From contig JAOTON010001566.1 of NCBI GenBank assembly GCA_034440635.1, positions 279,001 to 343,000 of the forward strand: 64,000 bases of DNA, written 5' to 3'. Made by a program: the position numbers and the translations under genes. This stretch comes from Lepas anatifera (lineage: Eukaryota > Arthropoda > Thecostraca > Lepadidae). The notes below the pieces were generated by a model. It had not been told where the DNA came from and ran no database searches. It was given only the letters and a program-made list of their open reading frames with translations. Shown here in pieces: positions 1-11,729 of the stretch. Every line of letters begins with the position of its first letter. The first letter of the stretch is position 1.

Positions 1-766
1 AATCCACAAACATTGTGTTAAAAATTTCCACCAGTGGCTGTCTACTCCACCGTGCAAAAGTGAAATATAGAGCGTAGTTACAAAAAATATCGGCACAGCA
101 GCCTCAGCATCAACTAATCACAACGCTGGAGATAGTCTCTCAACCAAACATCGTGTTTTATGCGACCGGAAGCCCACGCCCCAGTCAGCACCGTGGGATT
201 GCATGCTGCTCTCATTTCACACGTGGTAAGTTTCCAGCACTCAGAGCTCGTTCGTGGATTGAGCGGGACACGGTGTAGTCAAAGCACGTCAGAGTGGTTG
301 CTGATGTGGCGGTGTGAAGTGCTTGGCCTATTTATTTATTGTTGTGGTGTTAGCAAACATGAGATTTACAGTGAGATCGCTGCGCCAATTGTTTTCTGTA
401 AAGTTGATAAGTTGTCAGCTGGCCTTTCTCATCTACCCCTTGATGTTAAAATTAGGGAGAGATTGTTCTAACACATTCGGCCACAGCCCTTTGTAAGAAT
501 CATCAATTTGGCCCTCCGAGAAATCCTTCCAACAGGGTAAGAGTTACCAATGCCATATGACCCTGACAGCTGGTGCGTCGATTAGCCCCAAAAACTATTA
601 AGTGGTTTTGCGCTACGCTCCCAAGATGATTTTGACAACAACAGTCACACATCATAGTAGGTATTTGAACTATAAACCATGGTACTTTAAATATATATAT
701 ATATATATATATAAACCACATGTGTTCGATACTTTCGGAATTTACTTACCTTGCCACACTCATGAC
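1..766. other. Unassigned non-coding DNA
   Basis: I see no convincing gene here. The open frames are short and unlike known proteins. An AT dinucleotide run lies at 690-713. The last eight bases (759-766, CTCATGAC) are the probable left target-site copy of the transposon that follows. Confidence 0.6.
690..713. repeat. AT dinucleotide microsatellite
   Basis: This is an uninterrupted alternating AT/TA run of about 24 nt. Confidence 0.95.
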
Positions 767-2595
767 CAGAGTTGTGCGTTTCAGAATTTTCTTGAGTCGA
801 CTCAACTCAACTCAAGTGCTGAGAGTGGCTGACTCAACTCTGACTCAACCCATGATCAAGAGTTCAGTGAGGCGACTCAACTCCGACTCAAGGCTAAATT
901 CATCCGACAGTACCTTTTAATAAATCAAGAAGAAATAAATCAAGAAGAAATAAATCAATAAACCAGCAAAAAAGTTGTTCAGAATGTCTGACACGAAGCG
1001 GAAAATTAATAGAAGCAAAATTAATTAATTGGTATTCAAACATTGGTTAACAATTAGCCAGCAACCATGAATAACTTTTTAATTCTTCCAGACTGTCACT
1101 GCCCAAAAAAGCTACCACATCTTGCAATTATTTCTAAAAGGAGCATTGCGTATTAAACTAGGTAAATGAAATGGAAAGGAACCTAAAAGAGCTAAGGTTA
1201 CACCAACACAGGCAAAAATTGAGCCTCTATGCTGTCCAAGAAGGTCCAAACTAAAAAGCATGATATAAACTGTATTTGTAGGGATGGTATAGGTATTGTT
1301 TTTCTGTTAAAGAACGATACTAGGTAATTTTATAAATTAAACATTACTATGCCATGAGTTTAATCAAAAGTTAAGAAATAATTACTAGAGTATCTAGTTG
1401 CAATTGCTAATTCTAAGAACTACAGCAAACCCTAAGAAAAAGTATACCATATATGACAAAGGACAATAGAAATGGAAATTCTATCAACGTGTTGGATTTT
1501 GATATATTCATATTTTAAACCCAATCCAATTTTTAGTTTGAGAACCTCCAATACAGCACATACCTATCACTCTTCAAAATTGGAGCACGATTTCATAGAC
1601 AAATTTATAATGTATAGCTTTCTAAATAAAACACTGCTGTCAGGCGAGGGTCTCTGATTAGACAAAACCAGTAGCATGAAATAATCCCTCTGACTCTTGT
1701 GATAAAGGCGTCTCAACATTTCTGTCCAATCAGGGGTCCAATTTTTTCTATGCTAATAGCAGTATCTGCTTTTAATAGGCAAAATGAAAAGAGCGGCGGC
1801 AGACGGCGCATTTAGGACAAAAGAAACAATATAACATGCAGGTATACAAATATTTGCATGGCTTTATGAATTATCACGTGATTTTTACAATTTTTGCCTT
1901 GAGGCTAGTTAAGCTTGAACCAATACTCGGTTGAATTTGTTCTTCAAAGACAGCAATGGCGCACTCACTATCCTCAGACGACAACCACTGACGACAACAA
2001 CAATCAGCGACGACGACGCGTGTAGTTTGGAGTGGTTGAAGTAAAGAAGTAATGCTAACTATTGAAGATGATAAGTTTTTGAGAGATGTGAAATGTATTT
2101 TGTGGTGCGTTCCACCACTTCAAATGTTTAAGACAAGGCCAGTGATAGGAACCTGTTAAATTTTTTGAGTATATGTATTATTTGTGCCTAGGGATTTCTT
2201 CAGACCGGATGGGCCTTTAAAATAAGCAATTGAACCATATAATTATTGATATATTGAAACAAATTGAAACTCTGATTTAAACAATTGAAATTCTAGAGGG
2301 AAAAGGTATTTAAAGGAGTTTAAAGGAGGCTTGCAAAAGGTAGGCAAATTCAAACACTTTTGCTTGACATCATGTTTACCTGTTGAGCCAACTTTTTCGT
2401 CAACTCATTTTACTCTCTGTCTTCACAACTCAACTCAACTCCACTCAACTCAACTCATTTACGTGTTGTGAACCGACTCAACTTAACTCAACTCACTTGT
2501 CCATTTTTTTTCGACTCAACTCAACTCAACTCAGAGTCGAATGAGTCGGAATTTGAGTTGAACTCCGACTCTGACTCGCGAGTCGCACAACTCTG
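767..2595. mobile_element. hAT-like non-autonomous transposon with ACTCA subterminal arrays
   Basis: The ends are inverted: CAGAGTTGTGCG at 767-778 and CGCACAACTCTG at 2584-2595. The flanks are CTCATGAC (759-766) and CTCATAAT (2596-2603), which match at 6 of 8 positions, as expected of an aged 8-bp target duplication. Both facts fit the hAT superfamily, whose ends commonly follow CAGxG...CxCTG. Arrays of GACTC/ACTCA pentamers lie near both ends (about 793-895 and 2428-2580), some in opposite orientation. In known hAT elements such subterminal motifs bind transposase. The roughly 1.5 kb interior is AT-rich and has no transposase-sized frame, so the copy cannot move itself. Superfamily assignment rests on ends and duplication length only. 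Confidence 0.75.
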
Positions 2596-2887
2596 CTCAT
2601 AATGAAAAATACGAAAATGGTTTATTCATTTGGAACGCATCGCGGCAGGATAAGGGCTGCCAGACTGGCCATTTTGTGGCTAAATTTATCAAATTTGGCC
2701 TTTTTAGTCGCATTTGGCTCCGCAATATTTTTTCGGTTGACCCTTTTTCTGGAATCTTTCCTCTTCGGCCCTTTTTCTAGCAGCTTGCACATAAGCTATT
2801 TTTCGTTTGTCCCTTGTATGAATGTGGCTTCTTTTGGCCTTTTCTGCTCTTGAATAAGATGTTCTGACACCAAAAAAATATTGAGTA
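2596..2887. other. Short non-coding stretch
   Basis: An 83-codon open frame (2602-2853) starts here, but it is Phe/Leu/Ser-rich, has no recognisable motif and begins in the target duplication of the preceding transposon. I do not call it a gene. Confidence 0.5.
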
Positions 2888-3082
2888 GCAGAAAACTGTT
2901 ATGGCGGTGGGAGGGAGGGAGAGAACTTTGTTAAAAACACGACCGACGGAAATGACAGCCACCAAAAACCGGACGCAAAGTATGCAATACTATTGGCGCC
3001 TATTGGGTGAAAAGTTGATGGCGAAGAGCGCCCTCTGAGGCTCCTTCCTCCCCCACTTACCAAAATCCTAGATCCACCACTG
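2888..3082. mobile_element. Degraded hAT-like element, left end uncertain
   Basis: The right end at 3067-3082 is CCTAGATCCACCACTG, close to the CCTGGATCCGCCACTG terminus used by many elements in this window. The text before it (ggcgcc and gcgccctctgagg) resembles the GGCGCC-rich family seen at 6748-7005 and 58155-58421. A clear left terminus is missing. The start given is the best guess, because the eight bases before it match the right flank at only 5 of 8 positions. Confidence 0.4.
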
Positions 3083-4374
3083 TTTGATAGCAAAAAAATT
3101 CACAGTTGGAAAAATATTAAATGTTAGCGGGGAGTGGTGCGGCCAAGATAATTGATGATGCGAATAGATTTTATGGTTGTGTGGATAAAATCATTTGATG
3201 GCCCCGCAGAATTGGAAGGGCACTCCTGGCCTATTAAATGGGTAGTGTGCTAAAAAAAGAATATTGCGTCAAGGCAATATCAGACTGTCAACAATTAGTT
3301 TTATACATGTCGTTTTTTCTGTGGGTTTATGACTACCGTTAAGGTTGCTACCGTTTGCTTTAGCCTCAAATCTGGCTTTTGTGGCACTCATTTGGCCATT
3401 TCAGTGAGATAAAAATTGGACCCCTTTTTAGCATTTTTTCTACCTCAGTTCGTTTTCTTTGTGCCAAAAAAACGTGGCAGTCCTGGGCAGGATCTATAAT
3501 GTCTAGAATATGGAATAAATCAAATATTGGGAAGCATTGTTTAAACATTAACGCGTCTAAGTTTTATTAACTCCCCCTCCTCCAAATGGGGCCTTGGTCC
3601 TCCGAAGACGCTATAATGGCCGGCAGAAGAAATGCCCCCCCCCACTGACTTTTCCTTAAAAATGCCCTGGTGCAGCTGCAGCGGTGGACGGCAGCGACAG
3701 CGTGCGACACTCAAAAGTTTGTACTTATATAGGTGACGACAGCCTTTATAATCTAACGCTACCAACTCATGGATCATTGGTTACCTCACTTCTCTGCTGA
3801 ATGCGTTGGTTCATTCATTTATTATAGATTATTATGAATTTTATTCTGCGTGTATGTACATACACTTTAAGTGGGGCACTGATGGCTCATTTGGTAGAGC
3901 GCTAGGCTTAGAACTGTACGATTGCATATTCGATTCTCAGGCAGCCCAGAGGAAAGTTGCAAAACGCAAAACCTAAACATTTTACGCCAGTGCTGCCCTG
4001 CAGTGTTTGTGGGCAGCGTTCTCAAGGGTAGGAGTATTATGCATATGTGTGATATTCAGTAAAGCTCATTGCAGCTTCAGGAATATTATCGCCTGGTTGT
4101 TGCCGTATCAATGTAGGTACCAATAGTCGCATTGTGTGTGGATTCAATAATTGCCTACATTTGGAATTAAAAGTGACACTTTTCGGTAGGTATTTGACAT
4201 TTAGCTGGCGACTGGTTTAAGGTTTCTTCCTCCCCTGCATAGACGGGAAAATCTCTTACCCAGGCTTGATATAATCTTTGGGATATAGTAATTTAGGGAA
4301 AACTACTGTATCATGAATATTTTTTCAATGTGTGAGCAATTCAAGGGCCGCTCGCAGTTCCAGTTTGGAGCATG
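3083..4374. other. Unassigned non-coding DNA containing a tRNA-like sequence
   Basis: No gene is supported. A tRNA-like Pol III promoter sequence sits at 3873-3947. The rest has short frames only, with a C-rich patch near 3635-3660. Confidence 0.55.
3873..3947 (+). repeat. tRNA-derived sequence (SINE head or tRNA pseudogene)
   Basis: A box close to the Pol III A box (TGGCTCATTTGGTAGAGC, 3883-3900) is followed about 25 nt later by a B-box-like GCATATTCGATTCTC (3924-3938). A D arm GGCTC...GAGC can form, and GGGC near 3873 could pair with GCCC at 3943-3947. The anticodon arm is not regular, so this is not a functional tRNA. A SINE head is plausible, but no second copy was recognised in the window. 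Confidence 0.45.
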
Positions 4375-4685
4375 CAGGGGCCGACGCAGACCCGAGTTTT
4401 TGGTGGTCAAACCCATGTCTGCCTTTCCTCCTGGGAGTGGGGGGGGGGATGGTGGGACGTGCCATTTGGGTGCTCGACAGACCTAGTATAAGCTAGCTCT
4501 CCAAGTAGGTACATGATCGCTCTCCTGAGGGGGTGGGGTGGGAGCAATTCTTTTTTGCTCTGCAGACCTAGTGTAAACACCTTTTTCAAACATTTCTCCT
4601 GTCTTTGGGGGGCAATAGATAGTTTGACCCCCTCCAGCGCTTGGGGGGCATGGCCAGAATGTCCCCCTCCCTGCGTCCGCCAATG
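4375..4685. mobile_element. hAT-like short transposon
   Basis: The element starts CAGGGGCCGACGCAG and ends CCTGCGTCCGCCAATG. These are imperfect inverted repeats related to the common hAT-like terminus of this window. The flanks are GGAGCATG (4367-4374) and GGAGCAGG (4686-4693), 7 of 8 identical, an 8-bp target duplication. The interior carries G-runs and C-runs (gggggg...ccccc) that could pair. It has no coding capacity. The open frames on both strands here are transposon sequence, not genes. Confidence 0.75.
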
Positions 4686-6747
4686 GGAGCAGGGGAACAT
4701 ATCCTTAAACCGTGGGCTCCCCAGCGAAAAATCATGCAAGAGGCGGGGTAAAACTATACTATCCAGGGCTGGCAATCATCGTTTTCGTTATCCTCTGAAG
4801 AGTTTTCTTTTACCATTAACACGCTCCTGGTTTGGGTCCGTGGCATGACGCACCCTGCAGGGGGGCGTATTCGCCCTCTCCGTATCCCATTTCCTGTAAA
4901 AGATAGCGCAAAAATATGGAGAAAGCTCGTGACCACACGAATATAAGTTATAAAAACTATTTTTATGTAAGGTCAATAAGGAAGGCACCAGAGGTCACGG
5001 AAGGTTCCATAGAGTTACAACAGGGCATTATAGATTTCCCCTCCAGTGTTTTAATGGGCGGAACGAGAGGAAATCTTTAGGCATAGTTAGAGTTCCCTCG
5101 TCGTGAACAATCCAATGCTGTTTAACATGGCCATGTTCAGTCAAAAAGGAAAATCGCATGACCTCAAGCTAGGTTAGGTACACATGGTGACCTTGTATAG
5201 TTTTCTTGCACATCAATCGACTCCCCACGACAAGATGAGCGCAATGAAAATGAAAGCCAAATCTCATTTCAGGGGAACATTTCAGTGTGTGCCATCAACC
5301 TTTCAGGGCACGCCTTAACCATTTCAGGGGGCACTGAGGTTTGATAGGTTGGGGGGAGTTAGTACCACCCGTTCACCCTGGATTCGTCTATAATCCAATC
5401 TAATGTAATCAGTTATCCGTTAGTCGGATTTGGTTGAATTAGCCAGGGGTTCCGGTAGTTTTGGGGCTGGATCTGAATTTAGCTTCCGATTTGTGCAAAT
5501 TTGGTCGTGTTTGTGGATGTGGCTTGGATATGGACTGGTAAATATGGTAGAATAAAAATGATATTGGCCTGGAGTAACCAGACAATCTTCAACTATGCAC
5601 CAGTTTGGATCAGAGTTGTCTTGGCCGTGACACCCTTTACACCCGAACCACTTCAGGCCTGAGGGTAAAACTAGCGGAAAAAGAAGCTATCTCGGATACT
5701 GAAGCTACGAAGTCCTCACCAGAATGAATCCGGCCCTGTCCGTCCTATACTCTCGGCGCTTACAACCATACTGCTACTAAGAACGCCCGTTACATGCCAG
5801 ACTGGCGTAACGCCTCTCAACAGCCTCGTTTCCAGGTGCGAAAAATCGCCATCACGCCCACAAAATCTCTATAATCGGCCCCTGTTCACATCTTCACTTC
5901 ATGATCGGGCTGGCGCGTGGCGGCGCGGCCGCGCGTGTGTTATTATTCCATTGCAGTGAGTGCGCCATTAGCGTCGCCAGTGCGCCGCGACCGTCTGCGG
6001 CGTCTGCCGCGGCTGCGCCACTATCATTACCGACCTATTTACCGGCGTCTGGTAGTAATTAGTCGGATTTTATGCAGATCGTCAGGGTTTGGGACTGCCA
6101 CAGGCCGGAGTTTGTATGAAGAAGAGAGGCCCAACAGCGGCGGTGGTAGATGTAGAGGGTTGGGCGAGGTCGTGACAGCAGGAAACACACACATACCTGT
6201 TTTGTCCGTGGTACACTTGTTACCGTTCACTACACCTTGTGTGGTTTTGAAAATATCATGTCGTCTGGCTGCCGAGGTAATGGCAAACCCTGTTTGATGA
6301 ATGTGGACCATTGGGCCCTACGGAATTGTTTGAACACCTTATCGCATACCCCTCGGGATAGCGGGATAAGAGGAGGACTGCCCCTCACCTTTCATCCTAA
6401 AATGTCCGCATTACAGGAGCAAAATCAGGAAGCTTTATAACCGGTGAGTGCGGAAGACGACAACGAACCTGAATCTGACTAGTGCTTGGTTCTAAAGGTT
6501 GACATCTCTTGGCAGCAGGAGGTCGATAATTAAACTGGGCCTCACCTTTTTGCCAGTGGCGACGCTTATGTCAGTTCGTAAGCAAGGCAGGTATCATAAT
6601 GCTCTGTCTTTGACTGGATGAAATAATTTTGCAGTCAGAAAGAAGCCTTGTAGCTCATGTCATCACATTTTGATTTGTACAAGCTATTTGGCGGCAAATA
6701 ACCCGATATCTTGTAAAGCGTCGGAAAGAAACTAAAAAAGCATACAT
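4686..6747. other. Unassigned non-coding DNA with a GC-rich island
   Basis: No gene is recognised. A transposon remnant lies at 5263-5392. A CpG-dense GC-rich patch spans about 5905-6040 (repeated gcggc, gcgcc, cgccgcg). It could be a promoter or an unrecognised exon, but the reading frame through it (Arg-rich, 5917-6297) resembles no family known to me. Confidence 0.5.
5263..5392. mobile_element. Remnant of the GGCGCC-rich hAT-like family
   Basis: Phrases such as 'catttcagggg', 'accatttcagggggc' and the right end CCTGGATTCGTCTATA match, in order, the right half of the elements at 6748-7005 and 58155-58421. The left half and left terminus are lost or unrecognisable. Confidence 0.55.
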
Positions 6748-7005
6748 CACAGTCGAGTCCAGGATTTCGAATGGGGGGGCGCCATCCGGACCAGGGGGCT
6801 CCACTTTTGCCAGGCAAAACTTATCAGGTGGGCGCCAAATCCTATCGATGGGCGCCGATTTTCGCACCCTGGGAAGGTGGGGTGAGAGTGGGAAGCAACA
6901 TTTCATGGGGACGCCATAGACCTTTCAGGGGGCGCCGTGACCATTTCAGGGTGCGCCGAGGGTCGATGGGAGCACCTGTCTCCTTTTCCCCTGGATCCGC
7001 CTCTA
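6748..7005. mobile_element. hAT-like short transposon, GGCGCC-rich family
   Basis: This 258-bp element aligns through most of its length with 58155-58421 (shared GCGCCATCCGGACCAGG, CAGGTGGGCGCCAAATCC and TTTCAGGGGGCGCC). The left end is degraded; the right end contains CCTGGATCCGCCT. The flanks GCATACAT (6740-6747) and GCATATAT (7006-7013) match at 7 of 8 positions, an 8-bp target duplication. No protein is encoded. Confidence 0.8.
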
Positions 7006-8855
7006 GCATATATTCTCCTCATCGCTAACTGTATCGGCAACCTTTTATTAAAGCCGGTAAGTACAATGTGCCGAAAACGTGTGCGGTTGGTGTGAGTCTC
7101 AGCACCATCAGGTGGTAGCTATTTCCCGTCTTCTGGCAGCAGGCATCGTCGAGGGATTCCAGAAACAACATTGACTTCCATTCACTTTTGCACCTGTGCA
7201 TCGTCTTTCCCGCAGAAGGGCGCGGCCAGGTCGATGATGTCATCCCTACTCCAGTCACGTGACTTCTATCCGCCATCGTTGCAGCGGCGCCAGCGGCGAT
7301 CCAGATGTCTGTGTAATGGCGCGCTTCAATTATATCTGTGCGCGCGCTCTGCACAAAAAGCGCGCCAAGACTTGGCGGCGCCGGGTGCGATGCCGTCGGT
7401 CTGATGTGCCCCCCAGGCGACACCTGCGGCTACCCCGGAGTCTGACAAGATCGTCTGAAGATCATCAGATCTGAACTGTTGTACATTCTGTTGTAACCGT
7501 GGTGTGTGATACGAACATACCGATGAGCTCACTGTCAGGATGGGGAAATGCGTGGCCAGTGGCATCACCACATATTTTTTTCCGAGGGAGCCGGATGCTA
7601 ACCCAGCGAAAACTCAAAAAAGAATGAAAGGTGAAATAAAATTTCGATATCTTCGCTGAAAGATGCTTTTAAGGCAGTTGACCCTCTAGAAATTTGATGA
7701 ATTGCGCAGTGCTCCGTTCTTGTTGATCGCTTTTTGTCTTGAGGTTTACTGATGCACCAACAACAAGGTTACGTGGCGTGTCGAGGGGGAAGGGGAACTA
7801 ACTCGGCGGCGGCTAGGGCCACTGTGTGGTGCTGCAGCCAGCAAGAAGCATGATTGTAAGATGACAAGAATTTACTCTTCCTATCTCATCGAACCCGGAA
7901 TGGAAAGTTGGACAAAATAAATTATTCTATTTGTATGCTCAGCACCTCTTACAAAGGGTACTACCTGAATACCACCTCTACCGAGTTACTACTTCTAACT
8001 ACCTCTACCCTAATTACATATAGCATCATTTGTTTTCAAATATATAATCATTATATTCAGGCCTGGATCCAGGTTCGGGGAATGGGCCATCAAAATCATT
8101 TCCCCTAGTCCTTCTATTTTGCCGATTTTCATAACGAAAAAATATTTTTGCCCGATTTTGTCATCCCCATCAGCCATCGGCCCAGATCAAAAATTGATTT
8201 TATCCCATTTGCCAAATTTGATTCGAGTAGAAAGGAAAAAGAACATCTCATCATTCAACAATACATTCGGGGACATTTAAGCAATTCCAAACTAAAGTGA
8301 ATCTGAGAAAAAGTATTAATAACTGGTCCCGCGTCACGATTTTGAGGATACCCTCTGGCTCAGAAGCTGAGGATCCATCCTCTTTTTGACGCCCATGCAT
8401 ATATATCTTCCTCAACCTGAAGGAGTTAATAAAACTACGCGGCAACTTAGAACAGCGCGACAACTTCTTGGTCATCTCGCTGGATGGACGTTTGGAGGCA
8501 ACCAACAAACACGCAGAAGTTCAGTGAAGTGTCGTATTTGAACAAAGAGGTTAGCACTTACACTTCAGTGAGTGCGTCGCATTCAATACGCACCCAGACA
8601 TACACAACCACTTGAGCACTGCCTGTAAAAGAGTAGCACACAGCTATCATGCACCATTTCTCCATATCCATCCGCACAACTATGACACCAGTCTATCGCA
8701 CTGAGAGGGCCCACTTGAACATATTTGTATCGACATTTGTCCATCAGTATGTTAGCCGCTGTTAAATCCAAACTTGTCATGTTTTTGTCATCCAAAACCA
8801 CAGAACTGTTCGTCTCAGCTTCTCTCAGCAAGCTTGTAACAAGCCCGAAGAATCA
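7006..8855. other. Unassigned DNA downstream of the serine protease
   Basis: No gene is recognised. The part next to 8856 is probably the 3' untranslated region of the minus-strand protease. A minus-strand open frame at 8583-8831 (82 codons) has no recognisable domain. A GC-rich patch with CpGs lies around 7260-7400. Confidence 0.45.
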
Positions 8856-9911
8856 TTAACGGCTACACGCAACTCCACCTGCAACATTGCAAGTAATATA
8901 GTTACGAATTGATTTATGCATGACGTTGGTGTAGAATCCCGGAAGTTTCGGAGAGTTACAGTAAAGAGGCCCGTAGCTTACTATGCCGATCAGATAGTAG
9001 CGATTCTTTTCTTTGTCGTAAGTCATCAGGGGGCCGCCGGAATCACCTTGGCAGGAGTCTGTATCGTCCCCATACGCGCAAATTTGGCGAGCCGACAGGG
9101 GCTTACGATTGCGAAATCTGTAGACTTCTTTGTGTCCAGAACAGGAGGGAGCATCGACTAGTCGCATTTTTCGTGTTGTCCTGTGGATCTTGCGCGGCTG
9201 GCGTGGCGTATCGAATGCTGTATGTTCGAGATAACCAAAGCCAATGACGATGACCAAACCACTGTTGGCTTTTTCCACAGTGTAGCCAGGTGGTGGCAGA
9301 CATATTGGGTAGGTATAAGCGTTTAGTTCTACTGGCTGCATGAGTTCCAGAATCGCAACATCACCATCGAAGTCGTCCCAGTTAAACGTAGACATTGCAT
9401 ATGCATTGTGCACTCTTGAAACTTGTGTCTTGTGCGTGCCGTGAGTGACATCTTTCCATTTATCGTACCTTCTAAACCAGTCATATCCGCCTACCATCAC
9501 AAAGGTGTTGGACGGATCAAGCCCGGCGGCGTGGGTGAGGCAGTGAGCTGCGGTGATCACGTGTCGGTCCGTGATCAGGCTACCGCCACATTTGGGAGCT
9601 ACGTAGGAGGCGCCGGTCATGGATCCCACCATGATGGCAGCGAACCACGGGAACTCTTCTGTTCTCGTCGGCTCGCCGTTGACGATGCGACTGTCCGGGT
9701 TGGGGTCTGCGTACATGGGTACGCCGCAGTCACAGTCCCAGTACTTCACTCCGTGATCCGAGGTCTCGTGGTGGGAGGAGTTGGAGCTGCGCGGAGACAT
9801 GTGGGAAATGTTGCCGAATGTCCTGCCGTATACGGACACTGGACCAGAGCCTGTCAGGCATCCAAAAACAATAATAATAAATAGGATTGAAACTAGGAAT
9901 GGTTTCGCCAT
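8856..9911 (-). CDS. Secreted trypsin-like serine protease (S1A family), single exon
   Basis: This is a complete 351-residue S1A peptidase that would cleave after Lys/Arg outside the cell. Residues 4-20 form a hydrophobic signal peptide, with cleavage likely just after residue 20. A short pro-region (about 22-75) has potential N-glycosylation sites NIS (34) and NSS (44) and no clip domain. Activation is predicted at R75-IVNG. The catalytic triad is intact: H123 in TAAHC, D184 in DGDVAILEL and S291 in GDSGGP. D285, six residues before the serine, gives trypsin specificity. Expected disulfides are C108-C124, C62-C204, C257-C278 and C287-C318; the 136-201 pair of vertebrate trypsins is absent, and C60, C341 and C349 are extra. 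IGFG replaces the usual GWG, and SYG replaces SWG. The start ATG has G at -3 and +4. The physiological substrate (digestion, immunity or clotting) cannot be inferred. The lack of introns is notable in an otherwise intron-rich type of genome. Confidence 0.93.
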   Translation of the reverse strand: MAKPFLVSILFIIIVFGCLTGSGPVSVYGRTFGNISHMSPRSSNSSHHETSDHGVKYWDCDCGVPMYADPNPDSRIVNGEPTRTEEFPWFAAIMVGSMTGASYVAPKCGGSLITDRHVITAAHCLTHAAGLDPSNTFVMVGGYDWFRRYDKWKDVTHGTHKTQVSRVHNAYAMSTFNWDDFDGDVAILELMQPVELNAYTYPICLPPPGYTVEKANSGLVIVIGFGYLEHTAFDTPRQPRKIHRTTRKMRLVDAPSCSGHKEVYRFRNRKPLSARQICAYGDDTDSCQGDSGGPLMTYDKEKNRYYLIGIVSYGPLYCNSPKLPGFYTNVMHKSIRNYITCNVAGGVACSR

Positions 9912-9913
9912 GT

Positions 9914-9925
9914 CTAGTGTCGCAT
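9914..9925 (-). promoter_or_regulatory. Possible three-codon upstream ORF of the protease
   Basis: Just upstream of the protease start, the minus strand reads ATG CGA CAC TAG, a minimal upstream ORF that ends two bases before the main ATG. It matters only if transcription starts upstream of it, which the sequence does not show. No clear TATA box was found; an AT-rich TAAAATAAAA lies near 10050. Confidence 0.25.
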
Positions 9926-11729
9926 CGTACGACGCAGTGGCTCTAGTGGGAGGAGCTATTACAAGCGACTCATTTCACCGAGAAGATGAAGGTGCTGGAT
10001 TCCATCGTTCACTGCTGTTGCCAGCACAAGGCTGGTCCAAGACTCGCGCGTTTTATTTTACCTAGATATCGGACGATAGAAGAGGCCTACATTGATTTGC
10101 GTTTTCCAGTTCGATCAAAAGAGAGGCGGCATCCGCTTGGTAGGACTTTGCCTCTGTAGAGGGTATTGAAATGTTAATCGAACGTCAGCTTGAAGCACAA
10201 GGAAGCCCATGTGAAGAAAAGGGATTCATCACCTGCCAGATATTCAATATAAGAGCCTTTTCACTGAATCTGCTACCCTTTTGTGCTTTCCGTAACTTCT
10301 CTGGCGTGAAAGTCAATTAAACGCGAGTGATCGCAATGTAAAAGAGAAATAATGAAGTCCTCCTGGTTCTTGAACACTACAACTGCTCACTGATCGAACG
10401 CGCGCTTTTTTGTTTTGATTGTTCAGTCCTTGCATGTTTCCACTTACACCGCTGGTATTTGGTTTATTTGCTAGATAAACGTGCTATTGTTTGAACGCAC
10501 GCCTCTGAATTCAACAAACGATGGAGTATCCCAGTTTTCGGGTCCCTCCAAAAGTCATGTCCAGCTTTATGTTGATTTTTCTTGCAATCCAGTGGACCAA
10601 GTGTCAAGTATCTAACTCAATGATCACCACAGCGGGAGTATTTGAGGAAAAAAACCAGTCAGGATATTTTGTGCAGTAAAAATGGTATGGCAGAGTGCCA
10701 CCGTACTCGGTACATGGTGGCAGCTACGATGTTGGCATATTCTTGATCGCTCCTGCAACTTTCATCAATTTTCACGTCAGGGTCATCTCAGGTCAGGTAC
10801 AGTGACCTCACATAAAGCAATGTTGAAAGTGGCAGTAGTGAAAATAGGTTTAATATATTGATATGAGATTCATGTCATGTAATAGCACCACAGAGCACCA
10901 CGAGTTGTATATTTCGAATATTTCATATTGATAACCTAGAGTCAGGCACGGATCATGAGCTCTCCATTTGAAATGCATTGGAAAACTAGAAAATGGCCGA
11001 ACATGGCTTGCTTCTGTTGTTACGGCTAATAATAGCTTCGTCTTTTCACAATGGTATCTTAAACCACTATTGAGGTTAAAATCGTTAGTTTCGAAATGTG
11101 GCGACGGATACGCCATCTGGCACTTCTTACACGGTTCTTGTTTTTCTGCTTGGCTTAATAACTTTTCAAGGAATGATGGTAGAGTCTTATTTTGATGTCA
11201 TCGTATCCAAATTGTTATTTTCAGTCGATTGACATGATTAATAACCATATAAATACATAGTGGCCTGGATTTGTCCTTGGCGCAGCCATTTTTACATGTT
11301 GGCTTAGTATGGTCGTAATATAATTATTCAATTCATCATAACAAGTGTAATTTAATAATGTCAAAAATTGGATTGAACTCAACTAAATCAGAAGCCAGAG
11401 CAAAAACCAACTCACCCCTTCTGTCCCCAGCCACCTTCTTTGACCTGTCTCATGACCTCAATATTCACCTGAGCCAACAAGTGTCTGCTAAGGCCTCGCA
11501 ATAAATCCTCAAGGTTTATCTACCACGTTTGAGGTTTTTTTGCTATCTTGTTTAGGAACCAAGATGGATAGGAGGGCTCGAGTCATTCCAACCCCCCCTC
11601 CTCTGGGGGCAAAGTCGGATCTGAGGCCCCTGGGGAGGGGCTGGACACGTGAAGAGGTTTATCGAAATTAACGCAAAGCAGAAAGTTAGCTGGCTAAAAC
11701 TCTCGCTGTGACCCATGATTTATTCTTAA
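9926..11729. other. Protease upstream region and unassigned DNA
   Basis: The first few hundred bases are the presumed promoter of the minus-strand protease. I see no convincing core element. From about 10.2 to 11.7 kb the DNA is unassigned and AT-rich. A C-run/G-run patch near 11588-11640 may be an old transposon relic. The right edge ends in TTAA (11726-11729), the flank of the next element. Confidence 0.45.

Noticed and set aside
4407..4848. Frames of 122 and 111 codons on opposite strands
   Set aside because: They lie over the 4375-4685 transposon, and overlapping frames on both strands are not credible genes.
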